A stretch of 64,000 nucleotides of DNA, taken from positions 60,001-124,000 of the forward strand of contig JAQFVV010006625.1 of the NCBI GenBank assembly GCA_028023455.1, in the 5' to 3' direction. Made by a program: the position numbers and the translations under genes. The notes under the pieces are model-generated. The model worked only from the letters and a program-made list of their open reading frames with translations. It ran no database searches and was not told the DNA's origin. This stretch comes from Epiperipatus broadwayi (Eukaryota > Onychophora > Udeonychophora > Euonychophora > Peripatidae). Positions 48,313 through 59,370 of this stretch are shown in pieces. The stretch's first letter is position 1. Each line of letters starts with the position of its first letter.

Positions 48313-48318
<6 letters not shown>
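46193..48318. mobile_element. Repeat E2, copy B (~2.1 kb)
   Basis: Sister of 14461-16318 (shared blocks listed there). Bounded on both sides by TA tracts (46188-46202 and 48318 onward). It has a (TA)n expansion at 46928-46955 where copy A has none. The left part contains GCTCTACAGAGCGCCATCTAG. A 112-codon plus frame (47669-48007) lies in the part that does not align with copy A and has no recognisable domain, so I do not call it a gene. Confidence 0.75.
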
Positions 48319-48349
<31 letters not shown>

Positions 48350-48392
48350 TATGTTATATATATATATATATGTTATAATATATATATATATA
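48316..48392. repeat. (TA)n tract between E2 and E1 copies
   Basis: Interrupted AT dinucleotides with two TGTTATA interruptions; the shared landing site of two repeats. Confidence 0.9.
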
Positions 48393-51300
48393 TATTATAA
48401 CATACACTCCCAACACTGCACATATATATTACATGAACGAAATGCCCAGGCGCCAGTTTTATTAATGAATAAAACAATATAATAAAATATATAATATAAA
48501 ATTATTACTGAGACTCTATACTTAAGTTTATGTTCAGCTAAGCTCAGTGGGAGGCTATAGGCAGTTTAAAACATATATAATAATAAATGAATAAAGGAAG
48601 AAATATTATAAAACATTCAATATATTGTAAATTCCTTTGTTAATTGATTGTATGATAAAGAATCATAAGGTTTACTTAGTACAGTCTATGAAAAATATAC
48701 TTTAAACTTAATTTCTTCCTTCATCCAAGTATAACATATATCAGCTTGCTATAATTATATTCGTAGACAATTTTGTTACTTGGAATATCATAATTTAAAC
48801 ATTTACTCTAATGCCAATCAATAAATAAATAATAAGATCTCAGGGAATTTAATAATCACAGTTGAATTAAATAAACTACATTGCCCATAAGTTATAATTA
48901 TACAGTGTGCTAAAATATAATGAAACAAATTGACTAAATATTTTTTTACTTCAATAATAAGATAATGACAGAGATAGGGTATTTTAATCTCATATCATCT
49001 AACGAATATACTGACTTGGCAATCTTTCTAATACATTTATCAAGTGGCAAATACTCTTTATAATGTTTGGATTAAGAAATACAATACTGTCAGACACTAG
49101 CAAATTTAATATGATAACTTTAAAGTAGTATATCTGTTTTATAATAGATTTATACAATGTGGAGATGTGGAAATGGAAATACGAATGTATACAAAAAAAT
49201 AACTCACGACACAGTTGTTTTAAATTTAAATAACTAAATACATCATTTATTACAAATAAACAAAATAAATTGGGATGAACATAATATTTACAAAATAGGT
49301 CTTCGTTTTATAGACCTTTAAATTATTAAATAAATCTTTAGCATCAGTTTGGGATTCCTACTATCTAAACAAACTAATAATAAACTTAAAGATCCCGACT
49401 CGGAACACATACTTGCTTAGATGTTTTATCCATACGACAATAAATAAATAAAATATATTATTATCACAACAAAAAAAAAATATAAATACTTTCGAGAGGA
49501 TATTACGGTTGATTGACAAAATAAATCAAACCATTAATCTTTGGCTTTCAGCAAAACAACTTTCTCTAATTGACTAAATAATATTTCCAATTCCTTATAC
49601 CTTTCACACATAGCAAAATCGTGTTTATTCTGATGATTTGATGATTAATTTTTACTTAAATAGATACATTGTATTTTAAAATACTCATTTCCTGATTAAA
49701 TCTTAATGTTTTATACCTTTTTTTTTTTTAAAGAGTCTCATGCTCTCCACTGAGTTAACCTTTATTAACTGAATTTAGTATATTTCCAAGCATTTATTTC
49801 TCATTTTTATATTTCATAATTCTATACCTCAATTCGCGATATTATTTATATTACGCATGTGTGTGTACGTTCAAGCAGCTATATTATAAAACAATCTTTT
49901 CTGTAAACTCTCCTTTCATTAAGAAAATATCACAAAATTAATTTATTTCGAACAATGTCGTAAATTCTCCATAAATATGACACTAGTACTACATCCAGAA
50001 TTAATCTAACAATCTGTGTAACCGCTTTTTAATTAACACAAAGTTATATTTTATGATTTTACATACAACACGTTATAAAGGGAATATACATGAGGAGCGG
50101 ATAAACATCTATTGAACACTTCTACCAGAATTCACCTAATTCCACATATACCTTTGGTGGAGAACATCTACTCAACACCAAGAATCCAAGAAAAACGTCA
50201 TATTACTTCCTAAGCATCATTTAATCATCTTTTAACAATAACTCCTTTACTTCTAAATACATTATTTGGTGGGAATTTTAAATTCCACAACACCAGGACC
50301 CTAAGAACATCACTTCAAAAATATCATTAATCATACGCATATAAAATAAACTAGGCTCTACTCATGGAAATTATTAACATATATTAAATAAACAAGATCT
50401 TTTATCCCTATAAATATTACAACGCAGTCAGATTTCTTTCTATTATCATAGCTTCTAAAATATTGAACCTTATAAATACATGCTAGCAGACAAATACCTA
50501 CAGATAATACATCAATCTGTTCAACTCAGAAAATACGACACTGTACGAATTTATGCATAAAATATTCACAAATTATACTTTATCACACAAATATTACAAT
50601 TGGGCAAAACAAACACACTCTCGCCAATAAAAGTATATATAATATTAACCCTAAATTACGCACTAAGCAGGTAATATGATAATTAAATATTGCATTAAGC
50701 GCGAATAAAAGTATATATAATATTAACCCTAAATTACGCACTAAGCAGGTAATATGATAATTAAATATTGCATTAAGGTATAATTTTTTTTTTAATTTAA
50801 TAAACTTTAGGTTACTTTTAAGATTTAATGCTTCTAATTATTATGAACGAACTTTCTTTTTATATTTAACAAACTATTTTTATTATACGTTCGTTCGTTG
50901 ATTAAAAAAAATAAATAATAATACTTCTCACTTTAAGATAATAACATATGCAAAAATAAATGTAAACCTCTCTAATAATATATTATTAAAAATATTTCCT
51001 TCATCCTCATAAGGAAAATAATAAGACCTATCTGAACACAATCAATTTTTTTACCGACGTACTACTCCTTTAAGTTGTACGTTTTCCAGAGACGGTATTG
51101 AAAGTCAAAATAACATATATTATAAAATAAACATAATAATATTAAAGCTTCTCTATCCATCATATACATTATATATGAGTTAAGCAATAAAAAAAATAAA
51201 GACACAAAAGTTATTAGTTTTGTAATTTGAATAAAAAGTTCATTTGCAAAGCTTCTCTCCGGGATTATACAAACAGTATAGGACACATTCCAAACCACAT

Positions 51301-53040
51301 TTAAACCAAATGCACTTCTGCAGTATAACTTAAAAAAAAATATAAGCGTAACTTAAATATACCCACTACTTTTCAGTGTTCATAACATATCCATTTGAGA
51401 CACCAAATCACGCAAGCAGTTAACTCCTTCTTTATCATATTGAAAATATACGATATTTTCATGCCGTTCTGGATTAAATACGCAATTGTCCTTATTATTT
51501 TGAATAGCATTCTACACTTTAAATTGTCTTTAGTAATTCCGTGATTAGTAATGCTTTGTTTGATATTCCGTCCTTATTGAAGAGAACCAAAAAAAAAATT
51601 ACCAGCATTTTTCCTTTGTCCTTTAAATTCAATTTAAACAGTAGTTTATATGTTATTTCTTAATTCATAAATACGTATTAGTTCCAGATATATCCAATAA
51701 ATGAATACTGTTATCTAAGTATGAAGAATTTAAACATGGTATGCTCTATCAAGATAGACATATCCTTAAGTCTATGTATAATCTTCGCGCACGAAAAATA
51801 GTGAGAACAAAATGTATTTTATATAACAGTCTGCATACGTTTTCCATATAACAAAAAAAAAAAACACGTTGCTTAATGATAAAATGATAATAGTTATGTA
51901 ACCATTCTTATTTAAAACTGGAATAAAATAAAATAATATAAACTGCATGATATTAATATACATTTTTACAAGAGCAACAGTGACGAAGAGATTAGTTTAA
52001 AATGTTTGAATTGAAGAGAGAATAAGTGAATTGAGTACCTCGTTAAAATTTAGTGCTGCATATTGAAATTAGCTCTTTCCATGATATATTTCTTATAATC
52101 TGACTTCAGCAATTAACTTTAGTTGTTTGAAAAATATAAGCCACTGTCTTTTTGGCTCTAATTCTTTACAAAGCTAATTTTTTTACATACTGGAGAGCTT
52201 TGTTAACAGCTCTCTCTCTCTCTCTTGGAACAGTTCATTTTCCTTTTTTTTTTTTACCAGCTTACTCCCACCCATCTTACTCACTCTGCTAATTACATAT
52301 TCAAAAAAAAAAATCTTTACAAAAAAAAATGATTTTGATTTTCAGAATTAAATGACAAAAAAAATATACAAATAATGAAATAAATAGCTTTTACAAACTT
52401 GAAAGAAAAACGAATATTAATTAACTATCTGATAAAAATGATTAATAATTTATTTAATTAGTAAAATAATTTATTGGTTCAACTATCTATTAATCATTGG
52501 AAAGAAATATATATTTGTTAATTATTTAAGATACTACTGTACTTTAAATGTTTTTTATTGTGAATGTACTATTGTTTGCTATTATTTAAAGAATGAAAAT
52601 GAGATGAAACCTAAGGCAAAATCATACAGGTATACACATGCATGCACTACAATCTAAACATTGAACTGTCTTAACTAAAATATAATTAAAGCTGCTATTC
52701 TGTGGACAAGGATAAGAACCAATGAACAAAGGATTGTACAAACCATTCAACTAAATATTATACTAACACAGGATAACTTTGCATTTTTCCAACAAAATAT
52801 ATGAATTTCATTAACAAACAACCCCCCTTTCTTACATTATATACCTCATTAACCACAATAATACTAATGAATACCTATCAAGTGGTCAATAAACTACATA
52901 GGCAACCCATATTCAAACTTTAAATGATCTTGTTCAAAAATTTTAAAATTCCAAGGCTATTTCATTTTTTTTTATAATACAATATAGCTATTTAATTAAG
53001 ATACAAGGTATCTTAAACCCTTGTGCCCATTCAGATGGTC

Positions 53041-53046
<6 letters not shown>
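48393..53046. mobile_element. Repeat E1, copy B (4.65 kb)
   Basis: Sister of 4348-9080 in the same orientation, with several small indels and no coding frame. Left end TATTATAACATACACTCCC, right end GGTCACAATA then (TA)n. The order of repeats differs between loci: E1 then E2 at the first locus (with LTR element 1 between them), E2 then E1 here. The two loci are therefore independent insertions and not one segmental duplication. Confidence 0.8.
50626..50777. repeat. Recent 78-bp tandem duplication inside E1 copy B
   Basis: AATAAAAGTATATATAATAT to ATATTGCATTAAG occurs at 50626-50703 and 50704-50777, essentially identical. E1 copy A has a single diverged unit here. Confidence 0.9.

Positions 53047-53133
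<87 letters not shown>
53045..53133. repeat. (TA)n microsatellite with CATA/TGTG interruptions
   Basis: About 90 bp, immediately right of E1 copy B. Long frames on both strands here are translated dinucleotide repeat (YIYI). Confidence 0.95.
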
Positions 53134-53138
<5 letters not shown>

Positions 53139-54440
53139 AGCAGTTTCTCCTGTGCTGAAAGAAATCATATGCATACACACTGTTTATATTATTAATATAC
53201 TTTATACATTAGAGAAAAAGTCTGGTGTAAAATGATTGGTTACTACATATTCCAATGTGCATTGATTAATGATTGTGTAGAGAAATAATTATTTACACAT
53301 GCATTTCCATTGCAGACATACTCATTAAAAAATAGATATCATTGTTGTGATAGGTCAATGACAAAAATCCAAATCATATATACCTGATCATAATTTAAAT
53401 GTGATTTATGTAAATGTGTTTTATCATGCATATTTTTTTCTTTACCTGTTTATCAAGAAATAAATGGGTAACATAGGATAATGAGTTGTAATATTATTGT
53501 TGATTGTAAAGATAATGTTGGTTTATAATTTTATGCATATGAAGTCATTGATTTTAAATACTTATCTAAACTATTATTTAAATGTATATGAAGTGATTAC
53601 AGAATTAGATGATATCATGTGCATAATTCATGTGACATACTTAAATAATAATAATAGTATACAGATTAAAAAGATAATAAACAGTACTATTCTATATAGA
53701 ATAGTTTCATTTATGACAAGGAAATTCACTTAAATGATATGTGTTAAGTCATCATAGAATGATAAAAAGATAGTGTTTTAATAAATTATATATTCATAAG
53801 CAAATAAAAAATTGAGATAATTAGTTTAGTAATTTGTTTTGGTGCATCATAAGTATTCATCTTATTTATTGGTTTATTTCTTTTAATTTTGTACTGCCAA
53901 CATGAGTAAAAACTATTTTTTTTAGTTGTGGTGTTACTGAAAGGTGCTACTAATTTTTATTAGTCATTCATTAAACTAGAAGTTATCCACATAATAAATA
54001 ATATTTCTATAGTGTAATTTTCACTACACCACTTTCACACAAGATAGGAAATGCTTTCTATTCACATTTAATACTTTGTGGGTGTAGTCATAAACATATT
54101 ATCAAAGTCATATGAAAAAGACAAATGATCCCCAAGATGCACATTTTATGTTGAACCAGCACTCATCAGTTTCCAGGTTCAAATATTCTGCAATACTTTA
54201 TTTTAAAAAACGGAATAATAATATCTGAAATAATCTTAGCTTGTTTTTTCATGCATATAATACCTTAACGTTTTGGGGTGGGTGGGTGGGGGAATGTATG
54301 AAATGATGCTAACTTTTTTTAATCTATATTTCTATAAACTTGGCAGTTGTTAATTTTATTTTATTTGCAATTTGATTTTATAAATGAATAAATTTTAAAC
54401 AGATACTTTTTTTGTATTATTTATGCTTCTAAAAATAAAT
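53134..54440. other. AT-rich stretch with one old hammerhead relic
   Basis: No coding frame recognised. The one structured item is a minus-strand relic at 54124-54190 related to the 54459-55128 element: core CTGATGA at 54163-54169, a partly paired stem II and an ATG/CAT stem III, but the expected G12 is A and stem I is poor. A G-rich run (GGGTGGGTGGGGG) lies near 54280. Confidence 0.5.
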
Positions 54441-54550
54441 TTATCAAATAATCTTATAGGGTATATGAGCACAGACTTTCACATGCCCCACCATTCACCA
54501 CACTATCTCATAACACATACACTCGAACACATATATGTTGAAAAGATAAA

Positions 54551-54607
54551 TAATCACCAATATACGTATGTCATGCTAAACCAGCAATCATCAGTTGGTC
54601 CAGATTA
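54551..54607 (-). ncRNA. Hammerhead ribozyme, copy 1 of the 54-kb element
   Basis: Minus strand. Stem I: TAATC + ACCAA upstream with TTGGT + GATTA downstream (10 bp in two blocks with a 3-base bulge). Core CTGATGA is the complement of 54588-54594. Stem II is TGCT/AGCA. Stem III is palindrome ATACGTAT (54562-54569), then A17, cut site between 54561 and 54560. GAA reads GAC in this copy (A14 changed), so activity is doubtful. Confidence 0.75.
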
Positions 54608-54990
54608 CCATCTCTACACATATATGCTATAAGTGCTCAGATATATATTAAGATAGTCAATCCTCATACTTTAATATACAGGCTTCACTCTACTCCATCC
54701 TGCAACTCTCCAACCATTCATCCAATTGAAAATCTGATGATGGAATGCTCAAACCACCCTGAGGTCGAGATTGTTGTCACACCCATGTTGACCTAATCCA
54801 TTTAATACATATACTAGGGATGGGCAGACATCTCTACTATGTAATAACTGAAACCCACAGGCTTATTATATACCGTGTCTATATATGTAATATATAGGGT
54901 AGATGAGCACAGACTTTCACATACCCCACAACTCTCCACACTACCTCATAAAACTGATACACTCGAAGACATATATGTTGAAAAGATAAA

Positions 54991-55047
54991 TAATCACCAA
55001 TATACGTATTTCATGCTAAACCAGCAATCATCAGTTGGTCCAGATTA
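54991..55047 (-). ncRNA. Hammerhead ribozyme, copy 2 of the 54-kb element (core intact)
   Basis: Same fold 440 bp further on, but with GAAA intact (complement of 55009-55012) and core CTGATGA (complement of 55028-55034). Stem III is ATACGTAT (55002-55009), with an AUA cleavage triplet cut between 55001 and 55000. Stem II has four Watson-Crick pairs (TGCT/AGCA) but a U·U at the core-closing position, where G-C is usual, so cleavage may be slow. Confidence 0.8.
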
Positions 55048-55146
55048 CCATCTCTACGCATACATGCTATAAGTGCTCAGATATATATATATATATATAC
55101 AGGTATATAATAAGCCTGTGTGTTTCAGTTATCAAATAATCTTATA

Positions 55147-57704
55147 TAAAAATGTATCATATAATTTTTAAAAGAAGTATTTCCTGTCTTTATTAAAATC
55201 TAGTTCATTTTTTAAAAATTACATATCCAGTCATGCAATTTGTTTAAACATTACATTAAAACATTATGTCTTAATTATTATTTTTTAATTAATGAAATCG
55301 TATTAATTATTAATAAATAATGTATTAAAAGTAAATGCATCTATATTTATATGATTTTATGATAACAAATTTAAAAAAAATTAAATTAATTTAAATTTTA
55401 AAGACTGTCTGGTTGATTGTTATTAACTTTTTAAATGACTCAATTCTTTATTATTATTAAACATCAAACTATGTCAGCATTTATCAAGAACTACTTTGTT
55501 AAATGTGCAAAGTATAAAATATACTACAGTTTTCAAAGCTTTCAAATAATCAATTTGGTTCCAAGTATTTAGGTTCTTTATGAAAAAAAGGTAACAATTA
55601 ATTTTTAACTATTTTTAAAAGATATATTTCAATATTAGAATATTATTTACTGATGCTTGTAATTTCTTCTCCTGACCAAGTTCCATCATCCTGACATACA
55701 CGTACTTCAGATCCTCCTAGGTGATACTCACTTTTACATTTAAAATTATAAGAATTGTCCAACTTTTGATGATGATGTAGGCAAATTTTTCAGTGCCAAA
55801 TTCTCAGGAGATTGTATGATAGGAGGTCATGAAATTTTTATAAAGAATATATTTCTAATATGTTCTTTTTTGAACTTTTTTGTTTTACAAAGCTTCATCA
55901 TCATGGTTATTATTACAGTTATTAATATAATAAATGGTATTGCAGTATTTTGTACTATAATTAATAAATTCATTTATTCTGTTAATTATTTCGGGTATGA
56001 ATATATATTAATATAAAATATATTATATATATGTAATTAAAAACACTCTATCAGAGAATAAATTTTGAAACTAATTTAAGAAAACCAAGAACACTTTCAT
56101 TAATATTACCTTATTGGTTTTTGAGATTTCTCTGATAACATTGGAAAAAACCTATTTTCTACTATGACATTGAAATTATACTTAGATTTTAAATTAATTT
56201 TCAAGCTTATTTTCTGTTGTAGATCTTAATACTATATAATAATGATAATAATTAAATCTATTACATTTGTATGTATACAAAAATAATTTTTAAAATCATT
56301 TGTCAAATTCAGCTCTGAAGAAACTGCTAAATAATAACATTCTAAAGTAATAATAGTGGAGCTATGTAGCAAAATATACATGAGAAATAAGATGTTATGT
56401 ACAAACATACATATACACTATTTAATATATACGTATACAACTGCAAACAAATGTAGTAGTATTTGTTCAAATATATCTGTAAAACATTTATTATTTTTAA
56501 TTAATTATGTGCTGCCTTAATAGAAAATTGTGAAAAATATCAAAAGCAAAATAAAATCAAACAACAAATTAACATTATGCAACTTATCTAGCAAATGCTG
56601 TAACATATAACAGTTGTCAATCTTTGTTTCCAAGTTAATATATCAGCACTCAAATTCAACTTCATTTTAAATGTTTCTATAGCAAAAGATTTTACTCAAC
56701 AATACTGGATTGTTACAGGTTATCTGCCTAAAAAACACACACAAAAAAAGAAACAAGATTGCTTTGAAAATTCTCAGTCTATTAAAAAAAGATTCAGAAT
56801 TCACTTTTATTTTGTATTCCCACTTATAGATGATATTGGTGAATTCAATGAGCACTATCTCAGTTAGTACATGATTGACAACCTTAAAATTCAAAAATTC
56901 TTAACCTTCTAAATGGTTTTTAAAAATGTAAGAAACAAATAACAAACATATATATAAATTTTGTATTGTGATTGTCGATGAAGATTTTTAAATTTTATCA
57001 ATAAAAACAATTGTATTTTACAATTTTTTAAATAAAATATTTATAAAGTTGCTGTGTTAAATTATTTAAAGTAGATTTTTTTTTCAGTTTTTGTGGAAAA
57101 TATCTTATTACTCGAAAATGTAAAAACAACATTAATAGCAGCAGCAGCAGCAACAACAATAAGAAACATCATTATTGAGAATGATCAGATAAATGAAATT
57201 TAAATGTATATTAAAAAATATAAACTATTGTAAATACATTTTAGTTTTATATTTCATTAAAAAATAAGTTATAAAAATAATTACAGCTATATTTAAAAAG
57301 CAACAATTTCCAAAATTCAAATATTGCGCAATACTGTACAAAAGTAAATCATATTTGAATGAATCTTGGTTTGCTTTTTACAAATATATTACATTAATTT
57401 GTTTTTCTGAGAAAAGTGTAATTTTCTAATCGTTATCTATAAATTTTAATTTATTTGCAATTTCATTCTATGAATGAATATTGCGTATAAAGATATATTT
57501 TGCATGACTTATGTTTCAAAAATATATTTACTAAAAAAATCTTACATAAGAAAGGTATCATGTCTGTTTAAAAAGTAGAGTGCTTTATGATTATTTTACT
57601 AAAAAATGTTGCTTTTTAAAAACCTGACACTATAGAAAAAAAGGATGAATTCCAAGCTCCACTTTTGCAATTTCTGTAAAAAAAAAATCTATATTAAAAA
57701 AACA
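55147..57704. other. AT-rich stretch, one host-like exon trace
   Basis: Apart from the Sushi-like segment (55643-55803) and a CAG/CAA microsatellite (about 57137-57165), I see no gene or repeat shared with the rest of the window. Confidence 0.5.
55643..55803 (-). pseudogene. Sushi/CCP domain fragment (partial exon, probably decayed)
   Basis: The minus-strand frame 55789-55643 reads …NSYNFKCKSEYHLGGSEVRVCQDDGTWSGEE…. This matches the second half of a Sushi (complement control protein) domain: aromatic-x-C, x-x-GY-like, L-x-G, C, then G-x-WS-G. Sushi domains are extracellular disulfide modules in adhesion and complement-like proteins. Three cysteines (frame positions 3, 18, 32) are present, but the final one is missing (EEITS where P-x-C is expected). 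The N-terminal half appears in another frame (LALKNLPTSSSK), implying a frameshift. GTAAAT right after the domain (complement of 55650-55645) could be a splice donor in phase 1, the usual phase for Sushi exons. No neighbouring exons are recognised. Either a damaged exon of a host gene or a relic. Confidence 0.55.
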
Positions 57705-57852
57705 TATTTTTGAGGTTGAAATATATGTAGTTTACTAAGTTATGTATTAAACAAGGCAAAACTCTCCATACAGTAGTGTCACCCTGTGCCAAACAGAGTA
57801 ATTAATGGATGCCAGAAGGCTTGTGCATAAAATCCCTATCTAGTGCCTACTC

Positions 57853-57911
57853 ATCCAATATCCCCAGACTAGTTTCTAGCTTGTGGTCTTCATCAGTGAG
57901 GAGCCTTGGAT
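57853..57911 (-). ncRNA. Hammerhead ribozyme-like motif, left arm of foldback element
   Basis: Minus strand. Stem I is ATCCAA + TCCTCA upstream with TGGGGA + TTGGAT downstream, two 6-bp blocks around an internal loop. Core CTGATGA (complement of 57890-57896); GAA (complement of 57874-57876); stem III palindrome ACTAGT (57868-57873); C17 giving a GUC triplet, cut between 57867 and 57866. Stem II (AGACCACAAGCTA) pairs poorly here, so this copy is probably weak, although every core base is kept. Confidence 0.75.
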
Positions 57912-58487
57912 CTGGGAGCACTGCACCTAGATCTTAGGATCTAATGCAACCCTCCACCAGCCATCTTTTAACTCTATTTAACTACAAAACTATGAGAATG
58001 AAATTGAAAACACAATAATATTACCAATCTAAGCTCAATAGCTTATATAGTCATATGAGCCTAAACTCAGTTCAGCACCCATACATTTTGGTGTCTTTGG
58101 CTCTTTAACAACTACCGCCACCACTATTCTATTAGGCAGGATTGGTGTTAAACCACTAAACATCACATGATCACTATCTTATACTAGCACATAATTGTTA
58201 TTAAACAAGGAAAAACTCTCCATAGAGTAGTGCGATGTAATGCTTAGTGGTTTAACACCAATCCTGCCTAATAGGATAGTGGTGGCTATGGTTGTTAAAG
58301 AGCCAAAGACACCAAAATGTATGGGTGCTGAACTGAGTTCAGACTCATATGACTATATAAGCTATTGAGATTAAATTGAAAATATTGTGTTTTCAATTTA
58401 TTTCTCATAGTTTTGTAGTTAAATAGAGTTAAAAGGTGGCTGCTGGAGTATTGCATTAGATCTTAAGATCTAGGTGCTGTGCTCTCA

Positions 58488-58547
58488 GATCCAAGGCTCC
58501 TCACTGACAAAGGCCACAAGCCAAACACTAGTCTGGGGATATTGGAT
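58488..58547 (+). ncRNA. Degenerate hammerhead, right arm of foldback element
   Basis: Plus strand, the mirror copy. Stem I blocks, ACTAGT and GUC are kept and stem II is perfect (GGC-CACAA-GCC), but the core reads CTGACAA and the GAAA is altered to AAACA. The two arms have lost complementary features from a common intact ancestor. Confidence 0.7.
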
Positions 58548-58718
58548 GAATAGGCACTAGATAGGGATTTTATGCAGAAGTCTTCTGGCATCCATTGATT
58601 ATTCAGTTTGGCACAGGGTGGCGCTAATGTATGGAGAGTTTTGCCTTGTTTAATAACAATTATGTGCTAGTATGAGATAATGATCACATGATATTTAGTG
58701 GTTTAAGTTATGTATTAA

Positions 58719-59370
58719 AAAGTTATGAAATTAATTAATAGAAAGAAAATAAATAAATAATAAATAGTTAGAGTCAGATTAATCAAACAGCTGTATTATG
58801 AAATATTTCATTAAAAGGTATTATATAGAATAATTATCAGAAAAAAGAAGAAATAATCAGATATTAAAGAAAATGTAATTAGTGCAGGAGCAAGATAGAA
58901 CTGATAATACACCCACCACCCACATTTTCCCCAATGAGCTTACTTACTCCCAAAAAAAACACAAAATGACTGCAAGTATTAAGACTGTAGGGTAAAAAAG
59001 CTAAATGTGCTCTTTTTTGTCATGTTTGAGTCAACTGTGACACAAGAATCAGCTCCTGAAGATCAATAAGCTGACTAGGGTAAAAACAGATAACTTCTGA
59101 TATTATTATGTTAACTATCTTAAGGGCTGTCAGACTTAAAAGTTGGTGATGATGATAATGATAAATACTTCATTTTGTATTTTAAGATTAGTGAGTAGAT
59201 TTAATAAGTGAAGAGATATTTCTAGCTAACTGTGATAGAGTTATATAAATTAGAATAGCATTTGATGCATGTATAAATATATTATTATATTTGTATAAAT
59301 GTGTAATATTGTGTACTAAATTTGTTATTCTTACTCCGGGGATTAGTGAGCTCAGACATAGCCAAAGTTG
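58719..59370 (+). repeat. 5' LTR (main part) of the Gypsy element
   Basis: Aligns with 63098-63885. Shared: AA(G/A)TTATGAAATTAATT-like start, CAGATTAATC, CTCCTGAAGATCAATAAG, TATATAAATTAGAATAGC (TATA region, 59242 and 63694) and AATTTGTTATT(C/T)TTACTC. It lacks segments present in the 3' LTR around 63440-63475 and 63750-63815. Confidence 0.75.

Larger units (their letters stand above)
54459..55128 (-). mobile_element. Small hammerhead-bearing retro-insertion (Penelope/retrozyme-like), 18-bp TSD
   Basis: Flanked by a perfect 18-bp direct repeat, TTATCAAATAATCTTATA, at 54441-54458 and 55129-55146. Inside, a ~438-bp unit (from 54459) is followed by a second, truncated copy (54897-55082), a short TA run, and an inverted segment at 55102-55128 matching 54849-54873 (CTGAAAC(C/A)CACAGGCTTAT). 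Each unit copy carries a minus-strand hammerhead. A tandem then inverted arrangement with a long target duplication and a hammerhead is characteristic of terminal repeats of Penelope-like elements or their non-autonomous derivatives. No RT or GIY-YIG frame is present. Confidence 0.75.
57751..58704. mobile_element. Foldback hammerhead-bearing retro-insertion, 14-bp TSD
   Basis: Flanked by AAGTTATGTATTAA at 57737-57750 and 58705-58718. The left half (57751-58200) is a ~454-bp unit and the next copy starts at 58201 (TTAAACAAGG) but runs only about 40 bases. The right half (58244-58704) is the reverse complement of the unit (CACCAATCCTGCCTAATAGGA, GATCTAGGTGC, CTATCTAGTGCC and others pair across). 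Transcripts would fold into a ~450-bp hairpin. Each arm has a hammerhead motif. No protein frame. It sits inside the 5' LTR of the Gypsy element; the 3' LTR has no insertion at the corresponding place. The structure parallels the 54-kb element. Confidence 0.8.

Noticed and set aside
4348-53046. One segmental duplication explaining both E1+E2 pairs
   Set aside because: Order is E1-E2 at the first locus and E2-E1 at the second, and each copy is bounded by TA tracts, so independent insertions fit better.
53023-53235. Frames rich in Tyr-Ile on both strands, also at 26205-26426
   Set aside because: Translations of (TA)n repeats.
56667-56894. 75-codon minus-strand frame and similar short frames at 55-57 kb
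   Set aside because: Low-complexity AT-driven frames without recognisable residue patterns.
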